A DNA stretch of 64,000 bases from Saturnia japonica. Taxonomy: Eukaryota > Arthropoda > Insecta > Lepidoptera > Saturniidae. Under the pieces are notes generated by a model. The model saw only the letters and a list, made by a program, of their open reading frames with translations, did no database searches and had not been told where the DNA came from. Where the stretch lies: positions 3,844,001-3,908,000 of the forward strand of contig CM065318.1 of assembly GCA_033032175.1 (NCBI GenBank). Direction: 5' to 3'. Position 1 is the first letter of the stretch; each line of letters opens with the position of its first letter. Positions 45,764 through 56,966 of the stretch are shown here, one piece after another. Both the position numbers and the translations under genes were made by a program.

Positions 45764-46465
45764 GTGGTAAGTGGTTACCGTAGTCTATGGATGCTTGTAA
45801 CACGAGAGGTATCATTAGCGAGTTGGCTACCGAGCTTGAACCTGGGAACTATTCACCTCGGGAACCCAACACAAGGACACACAATAACACAACCAGTATC
45901 AGAATACTTGGCGTCGTCATTTCGAGTGACGTCCAGTTGGAAAGTAAGGCCAAATTGGCCTCAAAGAAGCTTGGTGTGCTCAGTAAGGCGAGACTGTACT
46001 TCACGTCGGCTCATTGCCTAAATCTTTATATGGCCGAAGTTCGATCCCATATGGAGTATTGATTTCATCTCTGGGCGGGAGCCCCCCATTACCAGCTACT
46101 TCCTTTTAATCGCATTCAGCGTAGGGCGGCTCGAGTTATTGACGATCAAGCTCTTTCCGATCGGCTTGATCCATTGGCTCTGCGTAGAGATGTTGGTTCA
46201 CTCTGCATCTTCTAACGCATTTATCATGCGGAGTGTTCCGAGGAATTGTTTGGAATGATTTCACCATCGGACATCGCATTAGAATCGTCACCACACCATC
46301 TCGATGTCCAGCGTTCAACAACAGTGCGTTTCTTAAGGCACTTTCTGCCTCGCACAACCACTCTGTTGGAACCAGCTGTCGCCTGAGGTCTTTCCGAGCC
46401 GTTATGGCACCTGCCCGTTTGCCCTCTTTTTATCATAAAAAAGGGTATTTAGCTTCAACCAAATA
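45764..46465 (+). pseudogene. LINE reverse transcriptase C-terminal fragment
   Basis: Broken frames give ILGVVISSDVQLESKAKLAS, KKLGVLSKARLYFTSAHCL, EVRSHMEY, a stop, then a W-AGAP block, RIQRRAARVIDDQ, DPLALRRDVGSLCIF and YHAECSEELFGMIS. This is the order of the C-terminal part of a jockey/R1-type LINE reverse transcriptase, of a different family from the 12385 copy. At least two stops and one frame change. Confidence 0.8.
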
Positions 46466-46700
46466 GGCTAACTCAAGTAGACAGAAATTTCCAAAAAGAT
46501 TTACCCTACCTCTCTTCTATTTTGTTATATATCCACACTTACCATTAGATGAGAGACAATGGAACGCGTTGCTGCACCTTCCTTCCACATCGTTAACTTC
46601 TCCAGCGTCTCGTGTATCATTTCTGGTGTTATCTAATTATAAACCATGTCCAGTTATTATGATATTTATACCAATAATATAACATGATATATTCTTTATC

Positions 46701-47850
46701 TATACTAATATTATAAAGAGGAAAGATTTGTTTGTTTGTTTGCATTAAATAGGCTCCGAAACTACTGAACCGATTTGAAAAATTCTTTCACTGTTGGGAA
46801 GCTATAATATCCCAGAGTGACATAGGCTATATTACATTTTCAAAAAAATTAGAGATAACCTCATAAACCCAAATGAATACTACGTGAATGGCTGGTACAT
46901 AAGTACATCAGAAGCTGTCTAGTGAATATTCGAATTTCCGATCCACGAGCGGCATCCTACAGTCTTGCGTTAACTGTCCACTTAGAAAATGGCCAAAGGA
47001 TTTATTTTACCGCAGAAACGGCTGAACAAGTGGCCCAAACATAACATACCATCACGCCTGTATATCCCGAAGGGTTAGGCAGAGGTGTACCCACAGTTCG
47101 TCGAGTATGTTTTTAGGTCCCATGTAATAGGGTAAAACCCACGTAAAACTTCTTTTCTGGCTTTCTTTGAGCTCTGTAATGAAGATGAATTAGCAAAGAC
47201 ACTTCTATACCACGAAGTCCTGCAGTACTACACATGGGCCAATAATAAATTCACAAGAAGGAGGCGTAGTGTGGACGTACTTGGCCATCCAGGCAAAAAA
47301 AAAGATGCCGCTTTAGGAAGAGTCTATGGTGTATATCCTTCTCAATCAGAGTATTTTTATCTTAGGATGTTGCTTCATCACGTTCGCGGTCCAACCTCAT
47401 TCGAGTATTTAAAAACCGTTGAGGGAGTTCTCAAAGAGACCTATCAAGCAGCTTGCCACTCCAAATTTAAGCAGAAATCATGATATATTTTTGGATGAAT
47501 CTCTAGGCCAAATAGTCCATAATTTAGAAATTTTAATACTATGCAGTATACCCTAACATTGAAAATTTGCACGAAAAGTACTTTCGTTGGAGTTCTAGGG
47601 CAATAGTGACACCTAGGAATGATACGGTGAACGAAATAAACAATTTGATTATTCAAAAAGTCCCCAGCCAAATAAAAAATTACAAATTGACTGACACTGG
47701 AACTAATATTGAAGACGCAGTCCATTACCCATAGGAATTTTTGAATAAACCATTCTGGACTGCCACCACATGAATTGACGTTAAAAAGCAGCAAACTAAC
47801 ACAACGTTAAATATCGTTTACAGGGAAGCTCTGACTCAATAAATTGAATA
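46701..47850 (+). mobile_element. Helitron fragment with Rep/helicase coding remnants
   Basis: After a start-like TCTATACTAATATTATAAAG (46700), decayed coding blocks follow the order of a Helitron Rep-helicase: YISTSEAV and EFPIHERHPTV near 46905-46960, HLENGQRIYFTAETAEQVAQ-like near 47000, AFFELCNEDELAKTLLYHEV near 47165, YYTWANNKFTRRRR, GRVYGVYPSQSEYFYLRMLL, HHVRGPTSFEYLKTVEGVL, then a deletion and the helicase end RAIVTPRNDTVNEINNLIIQ near 47600 and LPPHELTLK near 47765. A truncated SINE (47040-47145) interrupts it. Non-functional. Confidence 0.8.
47040..47145 (-). repeat. SINE family B, truncated (inverted), inside the Helitron
   Basis: CCATCACGCCTGTATATCCC, GGTTAGGCAGAGGTGTACCC and GGTCCCATGTAATAGGGT are reverse complements of 10080-10215. 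Confidence 0.65.
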
Positions 47851-48102
47851 ATGGCTTTTGTTTTGTATACATGATCTTTTTACAAAAATCAGAAAAAATA
47901 ATTTAACATTTATTAAAAAGTAACAAAAAAAAAAATATAAAAAATAATAACAATTTTTTTGTTAAATGCACCACGGTTTCACCCGTGTTAATTTTATCCG
48001 ATAAACACCGTACCGCTAACGCACCCGTGTAGCTTATCATAATAAAATTGTTCTCCGTTCCCGCAAGTCCAAATTACTTTAATTTTTCATTATCCCCTAA
48101 AC

Positions 48103-48309
48103 CAGTGGTTGGCAAAGTGCGGCTACAGAGCATAAGCATATTGTACTAATTAATAAATATTTATTAAGTATGAAATTTAGTTTTATTTAGTGTACTACTT
48201 ATTTAGTGTAATAAAAGTTTACTAAACAAGCAGACTTGGCTCCCAATTTTTTTTTAATTGTTGTAATGTGCATATTAGGCTCTTTAGCTAATAAGTTTGC
48301 CGATCACTG
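48103..48309. mobile_element. hAT-type MITE
   Basis: 207 bp with ends CAGTGGTTGGCAAAGTG and GTTTGCCGATCACTG (inverse), flanked by CCCTAAAC and TCCTAAAC (48095-48102, 48310-48317), an 8-bp duplication with one mismatch. Both the CAGTG start and the 8-bp duplication are typical of hAT. No coding capacity. Confidence 0.75.
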
Positions 48310-48317
48310 TCCTAAAC

Positions 48318-49390
48318 GATTTGTCCAAATAACATAGTATAAAGGCCAAAATTTAACTTTCTAAAATTGTACTGTTTATGATGAAGTATCTTTTGTCCGT
48401 AAGGATTAATATGCCATGCTTGAAAATAATGCTCATAAATTAATGTTTAAAAATATCTTTTTGTGGCTTTTGTATAAGAGATATGCATATAATGCTATAG
48501 TGGACTTTTTAGATATACTAAGGATCAATATCTTTGTAGAATTTTGTATTTACGTATCATTAATCATTACGCCACCGCACGCGGATAAAGCTGTTTGGAA
48601 GGGCTTTCACTTCCGACTTAATAAAAAAAAATAATATTTAAGGTTAGCTGATAGTTGTAGCCTAATATACTATTTCTCTTGAATCTGGCTATCGCGTACA
48701 AAAATATTTTTCGCATCCAACTGGTATTTTCAGAGATTAGCGTATCTATTCAAACAAGCAAAAATCTTTCCCGCTTTATTGTACTAATATATATAGGTAT
48801 AAACAATTAAAATAAATTGTTACCTCTACGTGTTCCATCGAAGTTGGTGATAGTGCATACGATGCAGGCGTTGAATTGATGTTGATTATTAGAGGAGACA
48901 GCATTATGCAGCGGGATCCTGCTTGGATAGATTCTAAGGACAATAAAGGATATAATTGTTGTTTTAATAGATTTTTGTAGGCGTAGCGTTTAATCATAAT
49001 CTCACTTAATGTTAACTAAATATGGTAACTCGCTATTTTAAGAAAACGGGCTTTTGACTCTTCAGTGCGTTTTACAGAATACACAGACAAGTGCTCGTGA
49101 CAGATTTCAACATGAGCATAGTAAATAGCGAGACGAGCATTAGAAAATGCCCAACTGTGGGTTCTAATCGATCGACGCGGTATGTGATTTCGCTGTCATT
49201 TATCTTTAATCACTTTAAAAGTATGCAAATTGTATAATCCTTTTATTGTTGTACACATAGGTTCTACACCTGAGCTTCTTCTAGAGTTTAGAACCACTTC
49301 TATGGCTTTGAAAAATTTGAAAAATATTTCGAGTCTACTAAAAATAATTGGGTTCATAGACGATTTTTTTTTATTTTCTGCTTTATAAAT
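48318..49390. other. AT-rich region, nothing recognised
   Basis: No supported gene or repeat. The open frames here have no splice context or family resemblance. Confidence 0.3.
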
Positions 49391-49394
49391 ATTT

Positions 49395-49740
49395 ATTCAT
49401 ATTAAGTATAGTGACCCCTGTAGTGTCGGCGAAGCTTTAATAGCCGTTAGAGGCTCCAGGACCCCTAAGGCTAACAGTATAGTCAGTTCTAAAAAAAGTG
49501 CAGAACGGCGGACGTATACTGGTGAGGTTGGTGGTGATCTGATATAGATCTGGCGACGAGGACAAAAGTAAGTGAGTTTTAAATATTTTATTATCATTTG
49601 TACAAATTATTTTAATACTTACAACGATGACCAACCGATTGCGCGATACTACGGTGTGGTCCGGGCGAGGTGGGAAAAGAAGTCGCTCATCGCTGAGTGC
49701 ACACTGCACCACCCGAAAGCGGACAGGCGTCATTAACGGT
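49395..49740 (+). repeat. Dispersed GC-richer repeat, copy 1
   Basis: GGACCCCTAAGGCTAACAGT and flanking GGCGAAGCTTTAATAGCCG are shared with the inverted copy at 54985-55080. The remainder, with an ATGACCAACCGATTGCG region, is not recognised. Probably part of an LTR element. Confidence 0.45.
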
Positions 49741-49969
49741 TATGTCCGTGTTACGAATTTTCAAGGCACTAGCAATTTGTTAAAAATTCACTTTAGTTAC
49801 CTATAGATGGGTAATGCCAGATTTTTTTTTGTTGTTAGGAGTTTTACGTTTAAGAAGATACTTCATTTTTTTATCATTACATAGGTAGATTACCTTATAT
49901 ATATGAGACGATCCGTTGTGCGATGCACAAGTGTTGTTGTGAAGGAAGAACGGACTACGACAATTCAGA

Positions 49970-50800
49970 AGTCTCGATTGTTTGACAGCGAGCGCGTTCA
50001 TCATAATTTGATAATTTAGCGCTGAAGAAACAGCTCGAAGGGTTAATGATGTATATGAGGAAGCTACTGTAAAAGAAAGCACGGTGCGTTTTTGGTTGAA
50101 TTTTTTACATACGAAACAAAACCCGTAGACGGACGGTAACCTTAATTGATAATGAAGAATTAAAGGTGATCGAGGAAGCGGATTCATCGCACACCACGTC
50201 AGAGTTATCGGCAGGCTTCGGTGTGAGTGATCAAATAATTTTAATTCACATGAAAAAAATTGGAAAACTGAAAAAGCTCGAGAAATGGGTATCGCATGAA
50301 TTGACTGAAGCACACCAACAAACACGCATTGAGAGCTGCGTTACATTGCTCAAGTCACAATAATGAGGGAATTTGGAATCGTATAGTTACGTGACGAAAA
50401 ATGGACCCTTTACGACAGTCGGAAACGCTCATCACAGACAATACACTACAGCTTCTTAGGATCTGGCCAGACAATAACGGCACATCTGTATTGTCAACAA
50501 TTGCAAACTATAATCGAAAAGCTAGCTGTTCAACAACTGAGACTGGTCAATCTCTTTAGACCACTACTGCTTCAGAACAACACTAGACCCCATACTTTAC
50601 GACAGACATCGTTAAATTAGAGGAACTGCGGTTGGAATGTCTCCGACACCCACCATACTCCCCGGAACTTGATCCAACAGATTAACACATTTTTTCGGAA
50701 TTTGGACAATTTCTTGCAAGGAAAAAAAATTGAATTGCCTAAGGCGGCCAAGTCAGTTAGTTATTGGATCGTTATCGCCATAGTGATAGTGCCTCGTAAT
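49970..50800 (+). pseudogene. Mariner transposase remnant
   Basis: The frames, with several shifts, give ARRVNDVYEEATVKESTVRFW, TRRRTVTLIDNEELKVIEEA, SELSAGFGVSDQIILIHMKK, LKKLEKWVSHELTEAHQQTR, a decayed catalytic core, and LECLRHPPYSPELDPTD near 50640, where YSPDLAPSDYH is expected. This is the order of mariner transposases. Key residues and the reading frame are lost. Terminal repeats not found. Confidence 0.8.
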
Positions 50801-50899
50801 GATTTGTCTATGCGCATCGCATTTCAGGACCATCTGGTACATATCCAGTTTTTATTTGTGAAGTTAGCATGACAGCGGCGGCAACAGCGCCAGATTTGT

Positions 50900-51498
50900 T
50901 TTTTTGGGGAAATTATTACTCTTTGAAAAGCTGCACAACGTAATCTATTGGTGAGCAAATGGAAACGCCATTGTAGTTTAACTCATCATGATTATAACTT
51001 GGCATAACGCCATCTATTGGTGGACGAATGGAAACGCTATTCATAAAGTACACTAATTCACTGAAAATTGTACGTACTTTTTTTTAATGATTTTTGATTT
51101 TTTCTTTTGTACCTTTTGTATATGCTTAATTTCCTACCTTGATGCCAAATTTCAAATTTCTGATTCACCTCCTAATAACACGGGAAGTATAATAGATTTT
51201 TTCGTGAAATTTAAAATTCTAGGTGTATAAGGGAGGTATATTAAACATAGAATCAACCCGTTAATAATTTGAATAGTATCTGCTTCAACGCATTACTCAT
51301 TATAATATACCACTACCAGTTTTGTGTAATTTCAACAAATTTTGTGTCTCAATATCGTAACACAATACGCAAAATGAAATAAATGTATTTATTTATGTAC
51401 TGCGTGTATTGTCGGAGACTTCGTATTAAGCTTTTATTTTAATAAAATAGCGACGCTTAAAAAAAATCCGGTCTAATTTTATAAATGTAAAAAGCAGA
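50900..51498. other. 3' flank of the basic-protein gene
   Basis: A near-duplicate pair CGTAATCTATTGGTGAGCAA / CGCCATCTATTGGTGGACG (about 50938 and 51007) is visible. A polyadenylation signal AATAAA for the minus-strand gene is at 51433-51438. Confidence 0.4.
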
Positions 51499-52663
51499 TT
51501 AATGTTGAAAAATTGAAATAAAATAAAGATCTTTGTAAAGATTTTTTAACATTTTCATAGTGAAAGCATATTTTTGAGAAAAACCAATTCGTGATAGTAA
51601 TCCAGTTCTTAATTCTGTGGCAGTTTCTCCTATATACAAAAGTACTCTGTGGTACTCAATGAAATAAAGTGTATTAAAAGATTTTATGTTTGTGTAAACT
51701 AAATACCTATTTTAACAGTATTATAATACTATAGATTTGAATAAAAAAAACAAGAATCCCTTGATTTACTGTGAAGAACATTAAATTAAAACTTACCTGA
51801 TTTTAAAATTCTCTTTCTTCTCTTTTGCTGCCCGTTCGCCCTTCTATTACTCTTAAACGGCAGTCTTCTTAATTCATTTTGATATCTGACAAAAGTGTTA
51901 ATGTATTCTCATATAAGTATAGCATAGAATATCCATAATATTTCTATTTATTAGTAAAACTAGAATAAGATTCGTAAATAGGGCAATTATTTAAAAGTTA
52001 AGTTTAAATTTTAACTCCAGTTTATACTTAAAATTATTATATAGATCCGAAAAATCTATCAACTCTTTTTTATTCTTAAGTGTACCTTGTGGTAACCAGC
52101 AACCATTTCTATAAATCTAACTATTACAAATAAAACAAGGAATTGGTAAACAAGTATTTAATAAAAACAACAATAAATATCGATTCACACTAAAATTTCT
52201 ACCTTCTGAGACAGCAACGATGTCCGCAATACTGACAACTTGGACTTCTCGATCTACGAGGACTGTCTGGCGACAGCCGTGTAAATATTGTTGAAACGGA
52301 CAGTTCTCTCTTCCTGTCGATCCTCAGTTTTCGCTTAGGAGGTCTCCGAACAAGTTGCCGACGAGTTGCGGAACGTTTCCTCTTGTCAACTCTACCGTGA
52401 CGTCGCTTATCTCCACGGCCTCTCTTTCTTTTCTCTGTGGCCTTAGAACCCCTCTTCGCCATCAGACCCGTGGCTCCTTCTAATTTCGCTTCGGCGAAAT
52501 CATTTTGACTACTTACAGAGTACGATCCCATAGATGAAGAATCGTTATTTGATCTACTTTCAGCATATCTCTTCCTATTATTTAAATCATTGCCAGAATG
52601 TTCTTTCTGGCATTCTTTATTGCTCGTCGATGCTTCGGGTTCCTTTGCATTGTTTTCGTCCAT
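51499..52663 (-). CDS. Unrecognised three-exon gene for a basic Arg/Ser-rich protein
   Basis: Exons 52663-52203, 51885-51797 and 51629-51499; junctions CAGAAG|GTAGAA...GTCAG|A, AATCAG|GTAAGT...TATATAG|G. Phases 2 and 1 match, and the total of 681 nt gives 226 residues. Order: an acidic/Ser-Asn-rich N-terminus (about 1-60, MDENNAKEPEASTSN), a strongly basic middle rich in RKRGRGDKRR and RRPPKRKLR (about 70-120), an SPDSPRRSRSPS RS-like patch, a Cys cluster CQYCGHRCC (about 143-151), a second basic block (RRLPFKSNRRANGQQKRRKR, exon 2) and a hydrophobic-mixed tail (GETATELRTGLLSRIG, exon 3). AATAAA lies 61 bp after the stop. The composition suggests a nuclear nucleic-acid binder, for example a sperm-type basic protein or an RNA-processing factor, but no family is recognised. 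Confidence 0.6.
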
Positions 52664-52855
52664 AGTAAATCTATTCCATATAAAATTGATAATTTTGCGG
52701 CTTTTAAAATGTCTATATTATTTGTAAATATTTTACAAAAAATTTTCAAACGTCCTAGAATCGTGGCACTATATCATAATTTCGTTTTTTGTTTTAACTT
52801 CTGTCATATTGAAAAAAAAAATTTAAAATGAAAAGTTTTTATAGCAGAATAAGGT

Positions 52856-52912
52856 TGCCTGTTCAGTGATGCGGGGCGAGGCTGCGGAGCTGTGTTAAAA
52901 TATGCATAAAAA
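52856..52912 (+). repeat. Fragment of the short palindromic MITE
   Basis: GCCTGTTCAGTGATGCGGGGC and GCTGCGGAGCTGTG resemble the end of the 19516-19633 family. Confidence 0.35.
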
Positions 52913-53029
52913 TCGTTCAGTGAAAACTTTACTAAATATGTGTTAATACGTTATTAAATTGACATAACAAGGCTTATAACAAACAAAAAAAAATCAAAAA
53001 AACTTTAACTTTTAAAGCAATGAATTATC

Positions 53030-53327
53030 AATCACCAGTAGGCTCAGTGGTAGTCTGTACAAACGCCGCGTTCGAAAGTTCGAATCCCTAGTGAGCCTAA
53101 GCGGTGAAGGAAAACATCGTGATATAAAAATAGCATGGTGGTAAGGCATTTTCCAATGCCCGCCTGGCTAGCTACCACCCTCAAGTTGCAAATCTGTCAC
53201 CCAGTTCTTAGAGATGTGTTCCGACAGCTGCACTTGAGAGCTAGACTCTCTAATAAACTTAGCGTGTTAACATCTTAGGTCACGTCGTCACTTAACATCA
53301 GGTGAGATCGTGATCCAACGCTGTACT
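53030..53327 (+). repeat. tRNA-derived SINE, family A (fullest copy)
   Basis: Head with A-box-like GGCTCAGTGGTAGTCTGTAC and B-box-like AAGTTCGAATCCCTAG; body GTGAAGGAAAACATCGTGAT, GCATGGTGGTAAGGC and CCACCCTCAAGTTGC; tail CACTTAACATCAGGTGAGA. About 300 bp. Copies at 16022, 16605, 17106, 20425 and 24898. Confidence 0.8.
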
Positions 53328-53334
53328 TATAAAG

Positions 53335-53420
53335 TACTAGCGACCCGCCCCAGCTTCACATGGGTACAATTTACAAAGTGGTGTTTTTTATATTTACCTG
53401 ATTTAGATTTTATCGCTTTT
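53335..53420 (+). repeat. CTAG-type repeat fragment
   Basis: Starts ACTAGCGACCCGCCCCAGCT. The same word occurs inverted at 41350-41375 inside the pogo-like element. Confidence 0.5.
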
Positions 53421-53424
53421 AATA

Positions 53425-53945
53425 TTGATAGGTCGTGACTTCATAACTGCCTCTAAACTGGTGGTCGACTGCTATGCTAGAGGTTCTAGGTTCGATTTCC
53501 AGGTCGAAAAGTGTTATTGGGTTTTTCTATGAAATTATCAGTAGAAGCTCTGAGTTGGGATTTGTGCCTGATTAATGGCAATAGGCTCGCCCCCTATTAC
53601 ATGGGACCTAAAACATACTCGGCGAACGATGGTACTATAAAAAAAATGAGGCCACAATTTCACACACGGCCATTTAATTCCAAACTAAATAAAGCTTGTA
53701 ATATGGTAACTAAACAGCTGATATACATACATATATATATATATACATATTAACACCCAGACACACACAACTGACATTAATGCTCATCACACAAAGTCAG
53801 TCATGGGCGGGGATCGAACCCGCGACCTCTCGGCTTAATAGTAGCGTTTACTACCACTGCGCCACGAGGCCTGTCAAGTAAGTGTTATGTCTAAAACTTA
53901 GAGGATAAGGCGTGATGATATTTTATGTAACTTCATATTTACGAA
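53425..53945 (+). repeat. SINE family B interrupted by another SINE
   Basis: First part 53425-53635 (GGTTCTAGGTTCGATTTCCA, GGCAATAGGCTCGCCCCCTA, AAAACATACTCGGCGAAC) and a short tail near 53900-53930 (GATAAGGCGTGATGATATTT) match the 10000-10215 copy. The intervening 53640-53882 is a younger insertion. Confidence 0.65.
53640..53882 (-). repeat. tRNA-derived SINE, family C, nested
   Basis: On the minus strand the head reads GGCCTCGTGGCGCAGTGGTA (A box) and, after about 30 bases, GGTCGCGGGTTCGATCCCCG (B box), close to intact tRNA promoter boxes. The tail is a (TA)n microsatellite near 53730. It sits inside the family B SINE. Confidence 0.75.
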
Positions 53946-54984
53946 TAGTGCGCTTAGCTCGCGATGAGCAATTCATCATAGGTGCTGGCCAACCGACCGC
54001 TACCGATTTCGCTGAATAGATTTTTTAGATCGCACGTAATTTTGATTTCGAGATATCTTCGACGTTATTCATTTAAATGGAAAACTGTAAAGCGCAATTT
54101 TAATGTACACTAAATGCCAAAATTAACTAATAATGTTATCTGGATAAAGATTAATACTGAATTGGAGAAAATAGCTTCGCAAATTATGTAATACTTTTAA
54201 ATATTATGTGGAAGATAAAAATGGTTAGTGGGAGTCAACCTTAGGAGATAGACATATACCATCACGACTTTTCTCTAGGATTTTTGAAGAACTACAATTC
54301 TTTAGAAAATTATTTTTATGTCTCTCATAAGGTTTAGCCAGAGTAAGTCATGTAAGTGCCTGAAAATATTTTTTAACGATTTGATTACAGATAATTAAAT
54401 TTTCTCTACTATACAAAAACTTCATTAGAATGTATTGTATATATAAACGTTCCTTAGAAAATTCCCTAAATGTTATTGAAAATCGTATTAAAATCCGTTG
54501 GGTAGTTTAAATGTCTAAGAGACAGACAGACAGACAGCGGGAAGCGACTTTACTTTAAACTATGTATGGATTTAAAAAGAACAATGAAACAAGAACTACC
54601 AGTAAGGATTGAAAAAATATTTTTGCATTTTATAGCTTATTTATTGAAGAAGGTTACAACTTTACGCTACGACCCTAAGGTGTGGAGCAGTAACCATAAA
54701 CGTCAAACAATCTAGCAAGATGTACGAGAATTGTTAGAATTTATGGATGAAAACTTTTCTTTTCTTGTGTTCACTGTTTTGATTAAATTAAACGTTCAAA
54801 TAATAATCATTTATTTTACACAATGTACATCAAGTATGTCTGAACTAGGTATAACCTGTGTCTCAGGTAACAGTGTCTTTCCTAATATAACAATTACATG
54901 ATTTCTTACTCTCAAACAAAATAAAATAACAAATGAGGCAAACTACAGATAAAACATTCAAAACATAATTTATTTTTTTTAGAT
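53946..54984. other. Repeat-derived AT-rich region
   Basis: A GACAGACAGACAGACAG run near 54522 and surrounding words (GTCCTTAGAAAATTCCC, GGTAGTTTAAATGTCTAAGA) suggest a decayed interspersed repeat. No gene seen. Confidence 0.3.
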
Positions 54985-55165
54985 CTGACTACACTGTTAG
55001 CCTTAGGGGCCCTAAAGCCGCTGCGGCTTTTACAACTTCACCGGACTTGGGGGCGTGCGCAGAGGGCACTCAGCCGTGAAGAAAATAACAATTTGTGTGA
55101 GTGTGTTTTTATGTTTTTGTGTGTGTTTTGTGCGTGTGTGTGCGTGCGTGTGTGTTTGTAATAAA
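54985..55165 (-). repeat. Dispersed GC-richer repeat, copy 2, plus TG microsatellite
   Basis: CTGACTACACTGTTAGCCTT and AGCCGCTGCGGCTTTTACAA correspond, inverted, to 49430-49480. A TG/CG-rich simple repeat follows at 55098-55160. Confidence 0.5.
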
Positions 55166-55954
55166 TTTGCTTACAAGTATATGGTACACAGTATGTATAT
55201 TATTTGATATGAGAAATCCTCAATAATATTTGTGCAATGGTATAAATTACTACTTATACTGTTTGTAATAGATTTTTTACTCCATAATAATCATATTTAT
55301 AAAGAATTTCTTTCAATGTATTTCTTAGTCGATGATTTTGATATTGATGGTGATGATTTTGATGATTATGAAATTTAAATATACTTTTGTAATTCACAAA
55401 CTTTATCAGACACATTACAATCGGGCAGCATTTCTTAACAGATAGAGTTGCCAGGCATACAAAACATTTTTCCACAAGATACATTATTAAATCAGTGTTA
55501 CACCACTGGACGTTAGGGATTCAAAAATAGTGAAAACATTAAATACAAATTTAAAGATTACTACATCAACTCTATTGTAATAAGTACTTATATTCAATTT
55601 TAATAAACTTTTAACTGTACGTTAGATTTAATACTATACATATGTATATTATAAACAGCAACGCGTTGAATAAAACCTCAGAGGCCATGGCATGCTAAGA
55701 CAAACCCCAGAGTTATATTAGGATGCCTTTAACACTAACTTGTATATGAATTTGTTGGTGAAATAAATAAAAAAAATTAAAAAGTATACAATCATATTAT
55801 TCGACAAGAATAATGATATGTTACTGGGTGCATTACCGACGCGACGGTGCGGTGGAGAGTTGGTTTAATAAATTTAATGCGAGTGAAACAGTGGGGGAAT
55901 CAGATAAATCTGATTATTAAGGTTTATATAACTAATCAAATAGATTTCTTTCAG

Positions 55955-56944
55955 CTGCTGGTTCGTTCTCAGCAAAACAGCCCATGGGTCAGACATTCCT
56001 ACAGGCACACCGGGAGAGGCGTGGCTTCCTGCAAGGCACACACAACTAGCCCCAACTGACGCATTCGACACAGTTGAATTCCAAGGCGGACAACACCCGA
56101 CTAAAGCCCAGGTAAATATAAAGTTATTTCAAATGAATTATTTCATGTCAAAAATATACCTATTTATAGTTGGTTGATATTCTTGGTTATAAATCTAGGA
56201 AATATATTAGATGATAGGCGAAAATATTATGTCCGAGTGGATCGTGACCACCACGCATATAGTGATAAGTCTATCTGAGTGACCTTTTGGTTTGTCGCAT
56301 TTCGGAATCGGCCTGTGTTCAGTGTGATCAGTGGTTAACAAATATGAAATAAGTATCACAAGTCAAATCGAATTTATTCTATGTTGTTCATAAAGGTTGG
56401 AGAATTTTATCTTCAAGTACCATCCCAAACCTCGATTTCGCCATTAACTAAAAAGTTCGCTATGTCTTATGTTTATTATATTGTGAAGCTGTGGAACCAT
56501 CTCCCGGTCAATGTGTTCCGTCTTTATTACGACATCGGGTTCTTCAAGCGTAACGGCTAGGTGGTCACCGTTATGTTTGGATTGTACGGTGCTTACTATC
56601 GGGACAGTACAAACTATCAATTTACCTGAGCTACTATTAAAGAAAAAAACGAATGTAATGCACTGTTTTACTACATCAATATTCAGAATGTCAAGTAAAA
56701 ATTCTATGAATAATATTTTTTTAATACTTTCTAGTATGTTCGAATTTCTCACGACACACGACCTGAGCTCATAGTCCAACTGCTGACCAGAGAGTGGGCT
56801 CTCGAGAGGCCAAAGCTGCTCATTACAATTCAAGGCGGTAAAGCCAACTTCGACCTTCAACCGAAACTAAAGAAGGTTCTGAGGAAGGGCCTTCTAAAAG
56901 CTGCCAAAACTACTGGAGCATGGATCTTAATAGGCCTTAAGTCT
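55955..56944 (+). CDS. Trpm: TRPM cation channel, two N-terminal exons (partial)
   Basis: Exon 55955-56111 (acceptor TTTCTTTCAG, phase 2 in, phase 0 out) encodes [19 protein letters not shown], then [14 protein letters not shown], followed by GTAAAT. Exon 56735-56944 (acceptor TACTTTCTAG) encodes [20 protein letters not shown], then [20 protein letters not shown] and [14 protein letters not shown]. These are consecutive signatures of the TRPM N-terminal homology region, which assembles the tetrameric Ca2+/Mg2+/Zn2+-permeable channel. After GAW the expected TGG-NTGV sequence is replaced by ILIGLKS with only a weak donor (GTATAC) before a stop at 56966. Neither earlier nor later exons were found, so it may be a gene with very large introns, a fragment duplication, or decayed. 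A jockey 3' end lies in the intron. Confidence 0.7.
56440..56650 (+). pseudogene. Jockey-type LINE 3' end, third copy
   Basis: GTGGAACCATCTCCCGGTCA, TTACGACATCGGGTTCTTCA and GGATTGTACGGTGCTTACTA match the 13075 and 21795 copies. It lies between the two TRPM exons. Confidence 0.7.
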
Positions 56945-56966
56945 GTATACGGGATCGCTGGCAGAT

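Noticed and set aside
47444..47794. 116-codon minus-strand frame
   Set aside because: Antisense to the Helitron helicase remnant, which explains the sequence better.
53800..53880. Apparent tRNA gene on the minus strand
   Set aside because: A and B boxes are good, but the acceptor stem does not close and the sequence continues into a SINE body with a simple-repeat tail.
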